Notes under the pieces: model-generated | What the model saw: only the letters and a program-made list of their open reading frames with translations | What the model was told of the DNA's origin: nothing | Database searches by the model: none | Program-made: the position numbers and the translations under genes | DNA from: Isoetes taiwanensis | Taxonomy: Eukaryota; Streptophyta; Lycopodiopsida; Isoetales; Isoetaceae | Direction: 5' to 3' | DNA length: 64,000 bases | NCBI GenBank assembly: GCA_021234155.1 | Contig: JAJEKV010000020.1 | Span: forward strand, 7,610,563-7,674,562 | Part shown: piece after piece, positions 12,151-23,118 of the stretch | Numbering within the stretch: position 1 is the stretch's first letter | Layout of the letters: every line of letters begins with the position of its first letter

Positions 12151-12957
12151 GGCAATAATTTAAGATTCTTTTCCTTCCTTAAAGGTTGATGAGCAAAATT
12201 TGCTTAGACTACTTTTCTGTAGCATCTGATATTTTTGCTTGGTGGCTGAAGTGTCTTGCATTGCAGGAGGTTGGACACTCCAAGTCCATCATGTGTGATT
12301 GAACTTCTATGGAAGGTTCCCCCTATTGGTAGATACCTTTGGGCAATAACCAAGCACATGATGGAAATTCGCAAGTGCATTTATGAGCTCTGTATAATAC
12401 ACTGCCACACGGTTGCTAACATGGAAGAGGTTCATAGTAAAGTTCCTCCTTTCATGAATTGTACAAATTGGCAGGAAGTGGTCTCTATTCTTCGTCTAGG
12501 CCTACAAATAATGGCTTCATAGCTTTGGGTGGTCAATGAAGATGTTAAAGAAAAGCAGTTGGTGCATTTCATGTAGAAAATCCTCCTTGGTGCAGAAGTG
12601 TTGCCTCCATAGAGAAGTGACCTCTAGTGATACCGATGAACTAGCAAAAAGCAGTTTGGATGAGTTAGTTTGGCTTATTTGCAGCTTTTAAAGTCTCCAA
12701 TTGCTATTTGAATAGTCAATAGGTTTTACTAACATAGTATCCATGTGCTCGGTATAACTAGCAAAAGAGAGCATTCCATTTTACTCAGATGGATCATCTC
12801 GGTGACTTTGAAAAAAAAGAAGGAATCTCTTTAATTTTAGGCGCATAATGTTTCCCATTCTGATGCAATACTAGTCTTGAGCCTTCTAGCTCTTTTTCTT
12901 GTATCGTTGCTCCCCCCTTAGGCTTCTATGTATGTGTTCTGGCATTATATTATATTA
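12151..12957. other. Intergenic, no gene recognised
   Basis: There is an 88-codon open frame at 12,256-12,522 without family signature. The final bases are AT-rich and form the left target side of the Helitron (A adjoining CTAG). Confidence 0.4.
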
Positions 12958-12984
12958 CTAGAAAATTGCCCACCGTTGGTGGGC
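12958..12984 (-). other. Helitron 3' terminus: hairpin plus CTAG
   Basis: On the minus strand GCCCACC-AAC-GGTGGGC (a perfect 7-bp stem at 12,968-12,984) is followed by AATTTTCTAG. This is the rolling-circle terminator hairpin and CTRR end expected for a Helitron. The downstream flanking base is T. Confidence 0.93.
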
Positions 12985-13576
12985 TTTATGTGTGATTATA
13001 CGAAGGCAATTCAAGCACTTTAATTTGTATGTAATTTGTGATTCTGATGTGATTGTGCTTGGTAGCAATCAGACAATCACCTCATTACGGGAATTGTTAC
13101 ATGTTGGAATCGATTTGTATGTGATTAAAGTAAGGCGGTTCAAGCATGAGAACATTAGTGGTTGTTTGAGTGTCTTCCCTATGTTGAAAGTCGCAAATTA
13201 CATTAGAATTCAAATTTAATTACAATGCAATTACAATTCAAATTTATAAATTTGTACGTGTATTATATCAAGAGTAGTTGAAGTAGGAAATTCTGATTGT
13301 ATTTTTTTTAGTATATGGTAAGACGTGATTGTGTAGCGTTTGTGGTTGATGTTAGCATTTGTATTTTGTTTATTAGATTCTTTGATTCGTTGGCATATTG
13401 TATGGGATGGACGTCTTGGATTGTAATTTTTTGTGGGTCTTGATTCATGTAGTTGTCATGTTGTACAGACAGTCGGAATATGTATGGAATCCATTTTGCT
13501 TTTGCTAAAATATGTTGGTATAATTTGCCTTCATTATCCTGGAAGTAGATATTGAATTAGTTTGTTATTGTGAAAT

Positions 13577-13601
13577 AAGTCGTATTTAATTAAAGTGGGA
13601 C
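13577..13601 (+). repeat. Left terminal inverted repeat
   Basis: The 25 bp are perfectly complementary to 25,772-25,796. They contain the internal palindrome TTTAATTAAA and end in GTGGGAC. GGGACTC-type motifs recur just inside the right end, resembling subterminal transposase-binding sites. Confidence 0.88.
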
Positions 13602-14841
13602 TCATTCCATTCCCATTTTTTTTCGGAACCCGGTTAATTTACATAAAAAGTAGCACCCCGACCCGAAAACTATCCTTAATTCGAATTTTTGAATAAAACT
13701 CAACCGAAGTCACGTAGCTTTTCCTGTGTTTGAAGTCGAGAACAAAAACAATGCAACTGAAACAAAGGAAATTCATTAAAGTTTGAAACTAAAGATCTAG
13801 TTGAAAATGAATTTTTTATTAATAAATTGAACAGATACAATGTATTTTACATCTGGACGCAGAGACCATGGCGGTCTTTGCCGTCACCAGATTACATCAT
13901 CTTGGTAGGTGGTCCACCTTAGGGGATTAACTTGTGGCTTCTTCATGCCGCCCAGAAGCCTGGGGGGGCAACCTGGAAGAGTGTGGAATGCCTCACGTGG
14001 AGGTGCTCTCGGAGCTACGGCCGACCCTGTCCCACCGACTTCTCCACTCCCCCCCCGCAGACCTTTCATCGAATATGCTCCATCCCCAACCTCCGATGGA
14101 TGTTATGCAATGCTTGCAAGATGCCTTGAGCTTCCTGGACTATCTCTTTGTTCTTCATTTTTTCTTTATCCCCGAGGGTGTAGCGAGCAACCTCACTGGC
14201 GCGAGCAACCTTTGTCCCAAAGGCCCGGCAAGAGCGTAGCGGACCGGGATTCGTGCGAAACAAGTATTTCTTCCGCTTTGAGCTGGATCTGTGTCACTGG
14301 AGCGGTCTCTCGTGATGCCTCGAAAGCGGGATCTGTGGCTGGTGTCGGATCGTGCCTAAACCACGGAGCAAGGAGAGTATGATTAACAATTACGGTGCCA
14401 TTAGTCAAAACGAAGAAAAGAATGTTGAAATCAAATTACAGCGGAGAACATTCATTCCATACAATCGCATCCAATGGCGTGGGAAGTAGTGTGTCTTTTC
14501 GACTCGTAGTCGAAAAGGCCCATAAAGAATCAAAAGTACAACCATTCTCATTAGAATATGGTTGCATCCAATCACACGGAAGCATACAAATGCTTTTTGT
14601 CAACGAGACAAGCATGCCTTTTCGACTTCGAAGTCGAGAAAGTCCCAGAAACCCAATGTACAAGCATTATCATAATAGATTGTACAAGCATTTCATCAAC
14701 ACGACAAGCATGCCTTTCACTCGTGAGTCGAAAGGCATCGTAAAAACTCAATATACAAGTATATTCATTACAAAATGGTCAATACATGTGTTCACGCTCG
14801 ATTATAATATTCACACAATTTGACTATCTCGCAAAGCAGGG
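13602..14841 (-). other. 3' non-coding part of the minus arm, with palindromes
   Basis: No supported coding sequence lies between the left TIR and the end of the FCP1-like frame. Three short palindromes lie here: CTTTTCGACT-CGT-AGTCGAAAAG at 14,495-14,517, TCGACTTCGAAGTCGA at about 14,622-14,637, and an imperfect one at 14,711-14,737. The open frames overlapping on both strands are likely shadows of this GC-rich sequence. Confidence 0.5.
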
Positions 14842-15570
14842 TCACTCTTCTTGTTCACCAAAGTATTTGTCGCCCATAGCTTTCATGATCGGCTTGCTCT
14901 CGGATCGGGTTCCGTGAGGCTCGGATAGTTCGTAAGCACATCGGCGACAAGAATGGCAAAGGGATTCCGCCAAGGCAGACGAGTCAGAAGGACAACCACC
15001 CTATCCGCCTCATATTCTTGTGTCGATATGGCTTAGCAATGATTGTATTTTTGCCGTTATGATAGCACTTGTAGGCGGAGTCGTCTATGATCAGCGTGTT
15101 GTGTTTGCCATAGTCCTGGAATTGCTCATAAACCCTGTCCAGCCTTTTCACCATTATAGGCTTCCCCTTTGTGATGGCTGGATCGAGGTCCTTCACATGC
15201 TCGACCCTTTCGTTTCCCCAAACGAACTTGAACTTCAAAACTGAAATGCCGAGAACACCAAGAACATTGACAATATTTTTCTTTGCCATACAAGACCATA
15301 TGCCCACTTCGAATCCCCGTTCCAGGCACCATTCAATAATTTCCTTAGCTCTAGGCCTCGGATACACTATTTTATTATGCTCGTTTTCATTGGGATCTGC
15401 GAGGTGTTAATCGGGACGTCTTTGTCGTGGTATACCGCAGCTAATACTCCATTGACGTCAAATATTACAAGCTTGGTGGGACGAATTTGGATCCCGGTTG
15501 AGTTTGGCTCGACCATATTTCGGTTCATCGGCATCCAAATGCGGGATCATTATCTTCTCCGGTCCTTTCG
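14842..15570 (-). pseudogene. FCP1/NIF-type HAD-domain protein, C-terminal part, frameshifted
   Basis: Read on minus, the segment gives GIQIRPTKLVIFDVNGVLA (HAD motif I), YPRPRAKEIIEWCLERGF then VGIWSCM (motif II), a lysine-containing middle, and NTLIIDDSAYK (motif IV). It finishes MKAMGDKYFGEQEE before TGA. That is the order of an FCP1/NLI-interacting-factor phosphatase domain. The nucleophile Asp is present, but the second acidic position is Asn (DVN instead of DxD). This variant recurs in plant 'LDxNGLL' HAD proteins and probably lowers or abolishes phosphatase activity. At least two frame changes are needed: one near 15,400 between motifs I and II, one near 14,995 before the C-terminus. 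It could equally be an exon chain with indel errors. Confidence 0.65.
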
Positions 15571-15819
15571 GGCGTTAGCATGTCACCGCCTGATTGTCTT
15601 TGGGAAGTGCATTCTCCTCCTCATTGAAGTGAACCGATGCTTTCCAATGACAATGATCCGAGTCGATTGACAATGAAATCCCTCGAAATGATGACATCCG
15701 CCAGAAAGGAACGAGTTTTTCTCGACTGCGAGTCGAGAATGAAAAAGAAAAGGTATTGAAAGGAAACGTTTTTCGTTTCGCGAGTTCGAGAAACACCGAT
15801 AGAGCAAAAGTAAACTCAC

Positions 15820-18800
15820 CTCAATCTCGGGTTTTCAATAATGTTTTCGCAGCATTCTCGTCCAAACCTTCGACATTATCGCCTCCGGCCGCTTTGTCTC
15901 CCCGCCATCGCCGCCTTTTATTGCTTCCATTTGTCTTCCTCCCCTTGAAATGCTCATGAAGCGCATCCGTGTATGACTGGAATGGTTTCAACCATGTCCT
16001 TATTTCCAACCACGGATATAGGTTTCATTCCAAACAAAGATAGCCCCCGAGAGAACAGCCATTCATGTACCACTCACATACAATTTGATCTTCCCACCAA
16101 GCTGGTTATGAAGTACTTGATAACTCTTGGCCGGATAGGAATTCTATGTATAGGACTGTCCGCACCATCTTTCGACCTTGTCCATCGATGGAACATCCTC
16201 CATAAACCCCCTTCCGGGGTTCCATCCGCCTTGAGATCATGAACTTGTCGAGATAATGATGCTCGCTAGACCACCACTTATCCAGTCGACCGTAGATCTT
16301 GAAATCAAAACCAAAACTATGTTGGCAAAAGCTTGGTGCCTTCGGCAAGCCAAGTCTGCACTCATGATCAAGTTCAGATATGGAGTGCATGATCTTGTTG
16401 GTGAAGTTAATATCACCGCCCATTGGGAGACAAAGATTGTTTGATTGCCCGCATGCAAAAGACAAGGAAACCGAAAGTATCTAGGTCGGTCATGTCCGCA
16501 CACGCCTTGTACCACCGCTCTATGTCAGCTTTGTCATAAAAAGGGTGGGTCTTGATCATATTGATGGCAAATAGTGCCACACGGGTCCAGGTGCCGCCTC
16601 CAGACCACCAAATCCCTTGTGTCCCAAAGTAACCGGGAATGGGGGGAGCTATCGTCGCCTTTAAATGGGACCACCCGAATCCAAGCTTCCTTTTTTAATT
16701 GCCATAGCACGCTCAGTGGAAAGGAAGGGTTTTGACGCTACTTCAGCTTGGTGTTGATGTAGGGTTGACATAGACGGGTTCAATTCCTTCATGTCTTCCT
16801 CATCAAGGGCAGCCTTTTCCTTGTAATAATCAAAATCATGGTATTCATTAGATGCAACGCTAGTAACTCCGTGATGCCTTCTTCGCACTGGCCGCTTTTA
16901 GGGGCGTGGCATAATCCTTTTGCGGCCCGCATTTTAGAACTCCCGGTCTTCCTTAGCAGGATTGTTCCCTCCAAGATTTTGCCTTGTAGGTCAAGCATTT
17001 CTTTGTCCGTGAGGCCCCTCAGATCCTCTTCATGAACCGCTTGTCAAACAACTTGGGGTCCGCCTTGGAAATTCTCCATTGCTGTCCTTCAGCCTTGCCT
17101 CTTGTCCATTGAGCCCATATGTCGGGTCCATTTCTCCTGCATCAGCCAAGGTGCTAAGAATGAGGTCATATTGGTGAGAGACTCCACCTTTCCTTTGTTT
17201 TCTTCTTCTTCTCCCTCTTCTTCCTCTCCCTCGTCATCTTCAAAGGTCTTCCCTCCAAGGGAGAACATTTCCACGCAATGTTTGCCTGCCTAGCGTGTAT
17301 GATCTGGTCGATAAAGAGACTGCATTCAGACAATGTACCAATGTCGAGCATGAAAGTATCTACAAACACCCTAATAAACATTAAATAGTAGCTCGGGTTT
17401 TCGACTCGCGAGTCGAAAGTCCCTTGAATGTCTAATTTTACTTCTCTGGTTTTTCACTTTCGAAGTCAGAGAAAGCTCTACATCCTTTGATTTTTTCAGT
17501 GTTACCACGGCTTTCGACTTCGAGTCGAGAAACCCCAGTGATAATCGGCAAACAAGGATGGCGGGGCTTTTTCGACTCGCGAGTCGAGAAGTCCCTTGAA
17601 TGTCTAATTTTCTTTATCGGCTAAGGGTTTTCGATTTCGCGAGTCGAGAAAGCTCTGTGATCCTTTGATTTTCAGGATTTATTCTGGCTTTCGACTCTGG
17701 AACGAGAAACCCCTGATAATGTCGGCAAATGTTAGATGGTAGGGCTTTCGACTTCGGTCGAGTGAATGGAAAGATTCGAGAGAGTTATTTACCTTAATGC
17801 TGGCACTCGCCGCTATTGTGTTCTCGGGCTAATACGCCGGGCCGATTCGTTGCCGGGCGCTCTCCGCCGAAAGAACTTCTGACTCTCGCTGGCATATATC
17901 TATCCTGATCTTTTGCGGCACCTCCTTCTCCGCCTCCCAATACTTGAGCCGCCTCACTGAATGCCGACCGCCTACAACCCTTAACTGGGACAGTTTTCCC
18001 CTTCAAGATCTTCCTCGTGACTTCCACAACAACTCATTGCCGATACGCTAAAAGGTATGACATCCGAGGCATTGATTCGCAATAGATGTCGCACCATCAG
18101 TTGTAATCTCCAAAGATGTGTGTGGATTAAATTCCCGTGGTTGAACAAGACGGCATCTCCCGGGCAAAACCTTCACAAATGCCTAATGTCCAAAGCAGCA
18201 GCTTGTGTGATATTCCCAACGGATAATCTTGAGCTAGACGCTCCATTTTTAAGGTGCCCTCTCTCGCGGAAATCCCCGATCGATCATCCGGATCGAGGTT
18301 TGGGGACTCGACCATATCTTCGTCTCCTTCCTCATCTGATTCCTCCCGTGTGGTGTCATCATCCCCATCTTTGTTTTTTGGTGGACTTTTTTGTGTATGA
18401 ACCACAACTTCATTCCCCACTGTAGAGTGTTGTAGAGTCTTGAAGACAAGAGAAGTGAAGCTCCCGTATTGAAATGTTTTCCCTCGACTCGAAATCTCCA
18501 TACCAAGCTCCCTCGGATGTTAGGGTTCCGGCCTCCTTCATCCCTTCCAGATCCTTCCACCCAAGGTTCTGACAATTTAAAGGCGCCGGCCTTTTTTCGG
18601 TGCCCTTAGCCTTGCTCATGGAAGAGTGAGAATAATTTGAAACTGCTAATTTTTTGGTGCGATAGAACTTACTTTCCGGCAGTCCCTCGACATGTAGTGT
18701 TAAATGCTTTGAATGGCGCAGTAGAGACGAGAGCACAACACCGATTTTCTTGTACTTGTCTCCGAGCTCTTCTTGTCCCTTTGGTGTAGAAACAGATCTT

Positions 18801-19190
18801 TCTCCTTCCCACTTGTCGATACCTCGACATACCACATCAAGAATGCTGCTGTTTCAAGAAGCTCTGTCTCCATCCCTCGATGATCGAAAGAATGGAGTTC
18901 GCCGGTGATCACCCGTGAGTCCGCGGTGAATCTTGCAAGATGAAAGGATGGATCGGTTAAGGTATTAGACAAAAGAAAACCTCGAGCTCACCGGGGTGTT
19001 TGTCTTCTTCTTCTTTGCCGCCGGTAGAAGCATCCCCTCCAAACTTCTTGGACGGAGTCATGTCGAGATGCCCTCTCATCCTCTTGACCCCTCTCAGAAT
19101 TAAGTCTCCTCCGCCGCGTTGTGAGTTTTAGGACCTGCATGTAAAAAAGATCGGGCGTGTTCTTTAATTTGAAGTTAAGGACATGCAATC
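15820..19190 (-). pseudogene. Upstream coding-like segments of the minus-arm gene, unrecognised
   Basis: Several minus-strand open stretches look like exons of one protein upstream of the HAD domain: about 16,106-16,560 (with MIKTHPFYDKADIERWYKAC), 16,661-17,035 (RGLTDKEMLDLQGKILEG), 17,089-17,274 (with a Glu/Asp run EDDEGEEEEGEEEE), 17,794-18,027, and 18,127-18,575 (acidic TREESDEEGDEDMVES). Frames change repeatedly and no family is recognisable. The acidic runs suggest a nuclear protein, but this is inference. Exact exon limits cannot be fixed by eye. Confidence 0.35.
17398..17765. repeat. Tandem duplication of a palindrome-bearing unit (~175 bp)
   Basis: Two copies (about 17,398-17,573 and 17,574-17,750) share GAAGTCCCTTGAATGTCTAA-like sequence, AGAAAGCTCT...CCTTTGATT and GAAACCCC...TGATAAT. 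Each carries three TCGACT...AGTCGA-type palindromes about 58 bp apart. The arm sequences vary while the dyad symmetry is mostly kept. Confidence 0.75.
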
Positions 19191-22130
19191 ATTTATGAAA
19201 AGAAGCGGGCTAAGCAGGCCAAAGACGGTCGGCTTTAGCCCACCAAACACTATTTCGAAATTTAATCACATCAAGGGACTAAGTGCTTTTAGAAATGTAG
19301 TTAATCTTCCTGCGGCATTGGGGACCTCGAGTTCGGAGGGGAGCATGTTGTTAGCGACTTCGGAATGGCGCCGCCTTGGTAAGCCGCTAACGGCGCCTTG
19401 CATATGTGTTTTTTCACGGCGGCCGCCCTATTGCAAGCAGTTGATTTGATCGATGACACGGACTAAGGTAGGAAGCGGAGAGGTACGCCGAACCAAGGGG
19501 AACTCTACAACTGCGGGCGCCATGGAGCGGGGATACGAGAATCCTTGATGATACAAGTATTAGATGCGAATACACTCTTGAAGAGACCGACGTAAGAAGC
19601 AAAGACTCTAGGTGAGGTGCGGGATCCGTGATCTGATGGGCCCAAGGAATTCTAGCGTGAAGAGGTGAGTTTGAGAGATGCCTATGTTATTTCGCTTGTA
19701 GAACATGCCGTATGTGTTTAAATAATGGAGCTGGCCGATAAGCTCGACGGATTCATTGTTTCTTTGTCGAGCATTTTTCAGCTTCGATGGATGATTTACT
19801 CTCGGGTTGAGAGATGCTCGCAAGGAAACAATGGATCGGGGTAAAGAACAGTTCCGTTTTAGGTGTGTTTTTTTTCATGGACTGTTTACTTGGAATGTTG
19901 TACATAGATCAGGCTAGGACTAAGGCCCGGGGAGATGCGGTTCAAATGCATCCTCTTGTAGTTAGTGGGAGGGGCCTCAAACTGTCAGAACCACTCCTCT
20001 TCACAATATTCGAGGAAGATGGTTCAAGGAGAGTGGCTCAGGCAGGGCTAGAGGCACTTGGGACTAAAAGCAGGAGAATAGAAAGTCACGATTACTTGTA
20101 GAGAATGCAAGCCTTGGCTTCCTCCTGGTAACTCCGCGGGTTAGCCTCCACTCCACGGAGCCCCTCCCCTTCGCAATATTCACGGACGAAGATGGTTCAA
20201 GGAGAGTGACCCGACGGTCGCACCGCTACCATATAATTGAGAATTGGTTTCTATACCCCGCAGTCGAGAATGCATCAGAGTGGCTGACCGCAAGTCGAAA
20301 GAATGCCTTGGCCATCCAGAACTCCGTTACAATACACGATACGTTAAGGCATTCCTACTGTCAGAAGCGCAGGAATGGTACCCTTCGCGGCGAAGCTCCG
20401 GTAGAGGTTGCCCTACACATAGAGAATTGGCTGTTAGAGGTCTCGACTAGCGAAAATGTTGCGGGTCGCAAGTCCAGAATGCCTTAGCCATCGAACTCCC
20501 GATGGTACACATGGAGTGCCGTTGGGTAAGGCATTCCCACTCAGCGAAATGAATGCATACAAAGAAGCTCTGTGGTTTCCACGGTGGGTTGCTAAGAGTT
20601 GGCCTGCGGAGCCGATCAAAACAACTTCCCGCCGCCAATGTCAGGAAGATAGAAGGAGAGTTGTTAAGACTGTCTGCAGGCCAGCTCTAGAGTGCACTAG
20701 AGCTGGCCGTTTTCGACTCACGCGCGAGTCGGCGGCCACACACCTATAGTTGATTGGTTCGCCGAGGCCTCCCCCAATCCAGAGCCCATCCCCTTCGCAA
20801 TATTCCGGCCGAAGATGGTTGAAGGGCGGTCTTTGATTGAATAAGCCATTGGGCCTACAGGAGAATTGGGTTGCTAAGAGTTGGCTCTGACGGTATGAAA
20901 ACCACTTCCCTTCGCAATGTCGAGGAAGATAGAAGGAGAGTGGTTAAGACTGTCTGCAGGCCAGCTAGAGAGTGCACTAGAGCACAGCGTTTTCGACTCC
21001 GACTCGAAAGCGGCCAGCAACCTCGGTGGTTAGTCGTAGAGGCTCCCCCCGGTCGGAGCCGGTCCTCTTCGCAATATTCGATGAGCATGGTTGAATGAGA
21101 GTGGCTCAGGCTGGGTGGAGGCACTGCGGCACAAGGGCCATGGCGGTATCACATTTCGACTCCGCAGTCGAGAAGGCTCGCAACCCAGGGTTCTAAAGAA
21201 TGTGAAGACATTGGGTATTTGTGCAATCGAATCGCGAGTCGAGAATCCCTCAACCTGCCAACAGTCCCGAGTGTACACTCCCTCTTCTCGCCCCGGAAGT
21301 CGAAGGATTCTCGATTTCGCGAGTCGAGAAAGAAGGCATACTTCTGGAATTTGTTGGCAAAAGTTGGAAGTATTCTCAACTCGCCACTCCTTCTGCATGT
21401 CTCTGCAGTGGATTTCTTTGTGAGTTAGAAATGGAGATTTACGTGAAGCAATTCCTATTCGAGTTCTTCTTTGGGAGAAAGACATTCCTAGTTATTTTTG
21501 TTAATGCTGCAATATCTTACTTCCTAACACCGGTCTCGATGATTTCTATCTGGGTTGCTTGCTACTACTCTAACCACTATTCTCACTTGTGCACGTACAA
21601 TGTATTCAATTCAACCACAAGCAAGAAAAAGATAACAAAAAAAAAAACAATACAAAGATTAATGAGATTAATGAGAAAACAGAGAGTGGAGAACAAAGAC
21701 AGAGAAGAACAGTGGAGAACGATCTGAAAAATGAGATTAAAAAGGGTATGATATTACAAAAACATACCGGAAGAAGATTTTGGATGAGGAGGAGGCTTCG
21801 AAGTTCGCTTCCATGTGGGTATAGTCGTTGGCAAAGCGTGAATAAGGATTTGTCGGGCCAGAATTGTATCGAGGGGATTAATAAGAGCCTCTAACAACGT
21901 AATATAAGTAAAAATGCACTAAAGGACTTGAAAACTAAAAAAGCGGCACTAAAAGGGCCTCACTTTCTTCTCAAAGCGAATCGCTCGAACAATGAATCTG
22001 CGAGAACCCGGTATTTGGAAGCGTCCCGATCCGTCGACCAAGTCTTTGTCATAAGATGGCCTTGGAATCGCTTCGGTTCGATCGATCGCTCGATCGGTAA
22101 AATGAGCGCCCTAAGGAAACGAGGGGAGGA
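19191..22130. repeat. Degenerate tandem repeat tract in the minus arm
   Basis: From about 19,980 to 21,130 a unit containing CCCTTCGCAATATTC, GAAGATGGTTCAAGGAGAGT and CAGGCAGG recurs. Two copies about 275 bp apart (20,640 and 20,915) also share TTAAGACTGTCTGCAGGCCA and a downstream TTTTCGACTC palindrome. More palindromes lie at about 20,709-20,725, 20,988-21,007, 21,153-21,170, 21,224-21,242 and 21,308-21,326. No protein family is visible. Confidence 0.6.
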
Positions 22131-22339
22131 AGAGTGATCGAGAAAGCGAGGGGAGGAAGAATGGTGGGGGGGGAGAGGAAGAGGGTTAATTAATTACGCT
22201 GCACCCTCGAACCTCGTAAAAGTGCAATAATAAAACCATTGTCACGTGTGGGCCATGCCCTCCATGGCGTGGCGATCTTGCGGATTCTTGACATGGCCCG
22301 CGGTTTCAACCTCGAAGAGGCGCCGCGTGGCCATGACAA

Positions 22340-22640
22340 AAATATGAAAGGGTAGGTTATATGTTTATATATGTTATCTTATGTATTTAATAAGGTTTCA
22401 ATGGTTGTATTTAATATGGTTTCAATGGTTGTATTTAATATGGTTTCAATGGTTACAATGTTTACATATGGTTTAGAATGAGTGTGGTTGTATGCTTTAA
22501 TATGGTTATATGATTTTAGTTAATATGGTTGTATGATTTTAGTTAATATGGTTGTATGATTTAATATGATTATATTTAATATGTTTGTATGGTTTTATAT
22601 GGTTCATATGGTCATATTTGTGGTGTTTGGGGCTATATGG
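22340..22640. repeat. AT-rich TATGGTT minisatellite between the two arms
   Basis: Imperfect repeats of ATTTAATATGGTT(TCAATGG/GTATG) run through this stretch. It sits between the divergent arms of the TIR element, where promoters for both would be expected. It has little coding potential. Confidence 0.7.
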
Positions 22641-22675
22641 TTTTAATGTGAGCTTTTTCATTCAGGGAGCATGTG

Positions 22676-23118
22676 AGATGAGTAAAATGGAGCCAGGGAA
22701 TTCCAAAGGAGGCCATTGCCCTAGGCTCCAATGGAGGAAGATGGGTTGCCTTTTGTTGCACCCTTGCAACCAGACGGTATTTGCAGAGGGCATAATAACT
22801 GCAGTTGATCCATTTGATAGTGTGAATGATGAGAGGCTGGGAGATGAACATCTTGGAGTTGGCATTGTGAAGCTTCTTATCGAAGTTGATACTATCATGT
22901 CCCAGGGAAGCTCTAGTGATTGCATTGTGTGCTCAGGGCTGCTGGAGTCCCAAGCTCAGTTGAGATGGCCAATTAGATTTATTACACACAAGAATGGTGA
23001 TACTCTAGAATGCCCTACTGAACTACACACCCCAAGGCCCACCCAAGGCCATGTGGAAGATTTGGTGGTCGATGAGCATCCTTTGATCACAAGGAAGAGG
23101 CGCTATGTCTTTTCATAA
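22676..23118 (+). pseudogene. DUF8039-like segment of the plus-arm gene
   Basis: The frame reads ...QWRKMGCLLLHPCNQTVFAEG then ITAVDPFDSVNDERLGDEHL, VGIVKLLIEVDTIM and LRWPIRFIT. The 'cV...G.V...DP...V...LG...V.V..V...WP' pattern resembles the small domain called DUF8039 in plant transposon proteins; this is a memory-based match. It probably begins after a CAG at about 22,672 (ATTCAGGGAGC) and passes into the DUF7869-like part after a frame change at about 23,115. Confidence 0.4.

Noticed and set aside
13884-14408. Overlapping open frames of 60-157 codons on both strands
   Set aside because: GC-rich shadow frames with no motif; they lie beyond the stop codon of the FCP1-like frame.
22585-22675. 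Start of the plus-arm frame at 22,585 (MYGFIWFIWSYLW...)
   Set aside because: This part is translated minisatellite; the conserved domain begins after about 22,676, probably behind an acceptor site.
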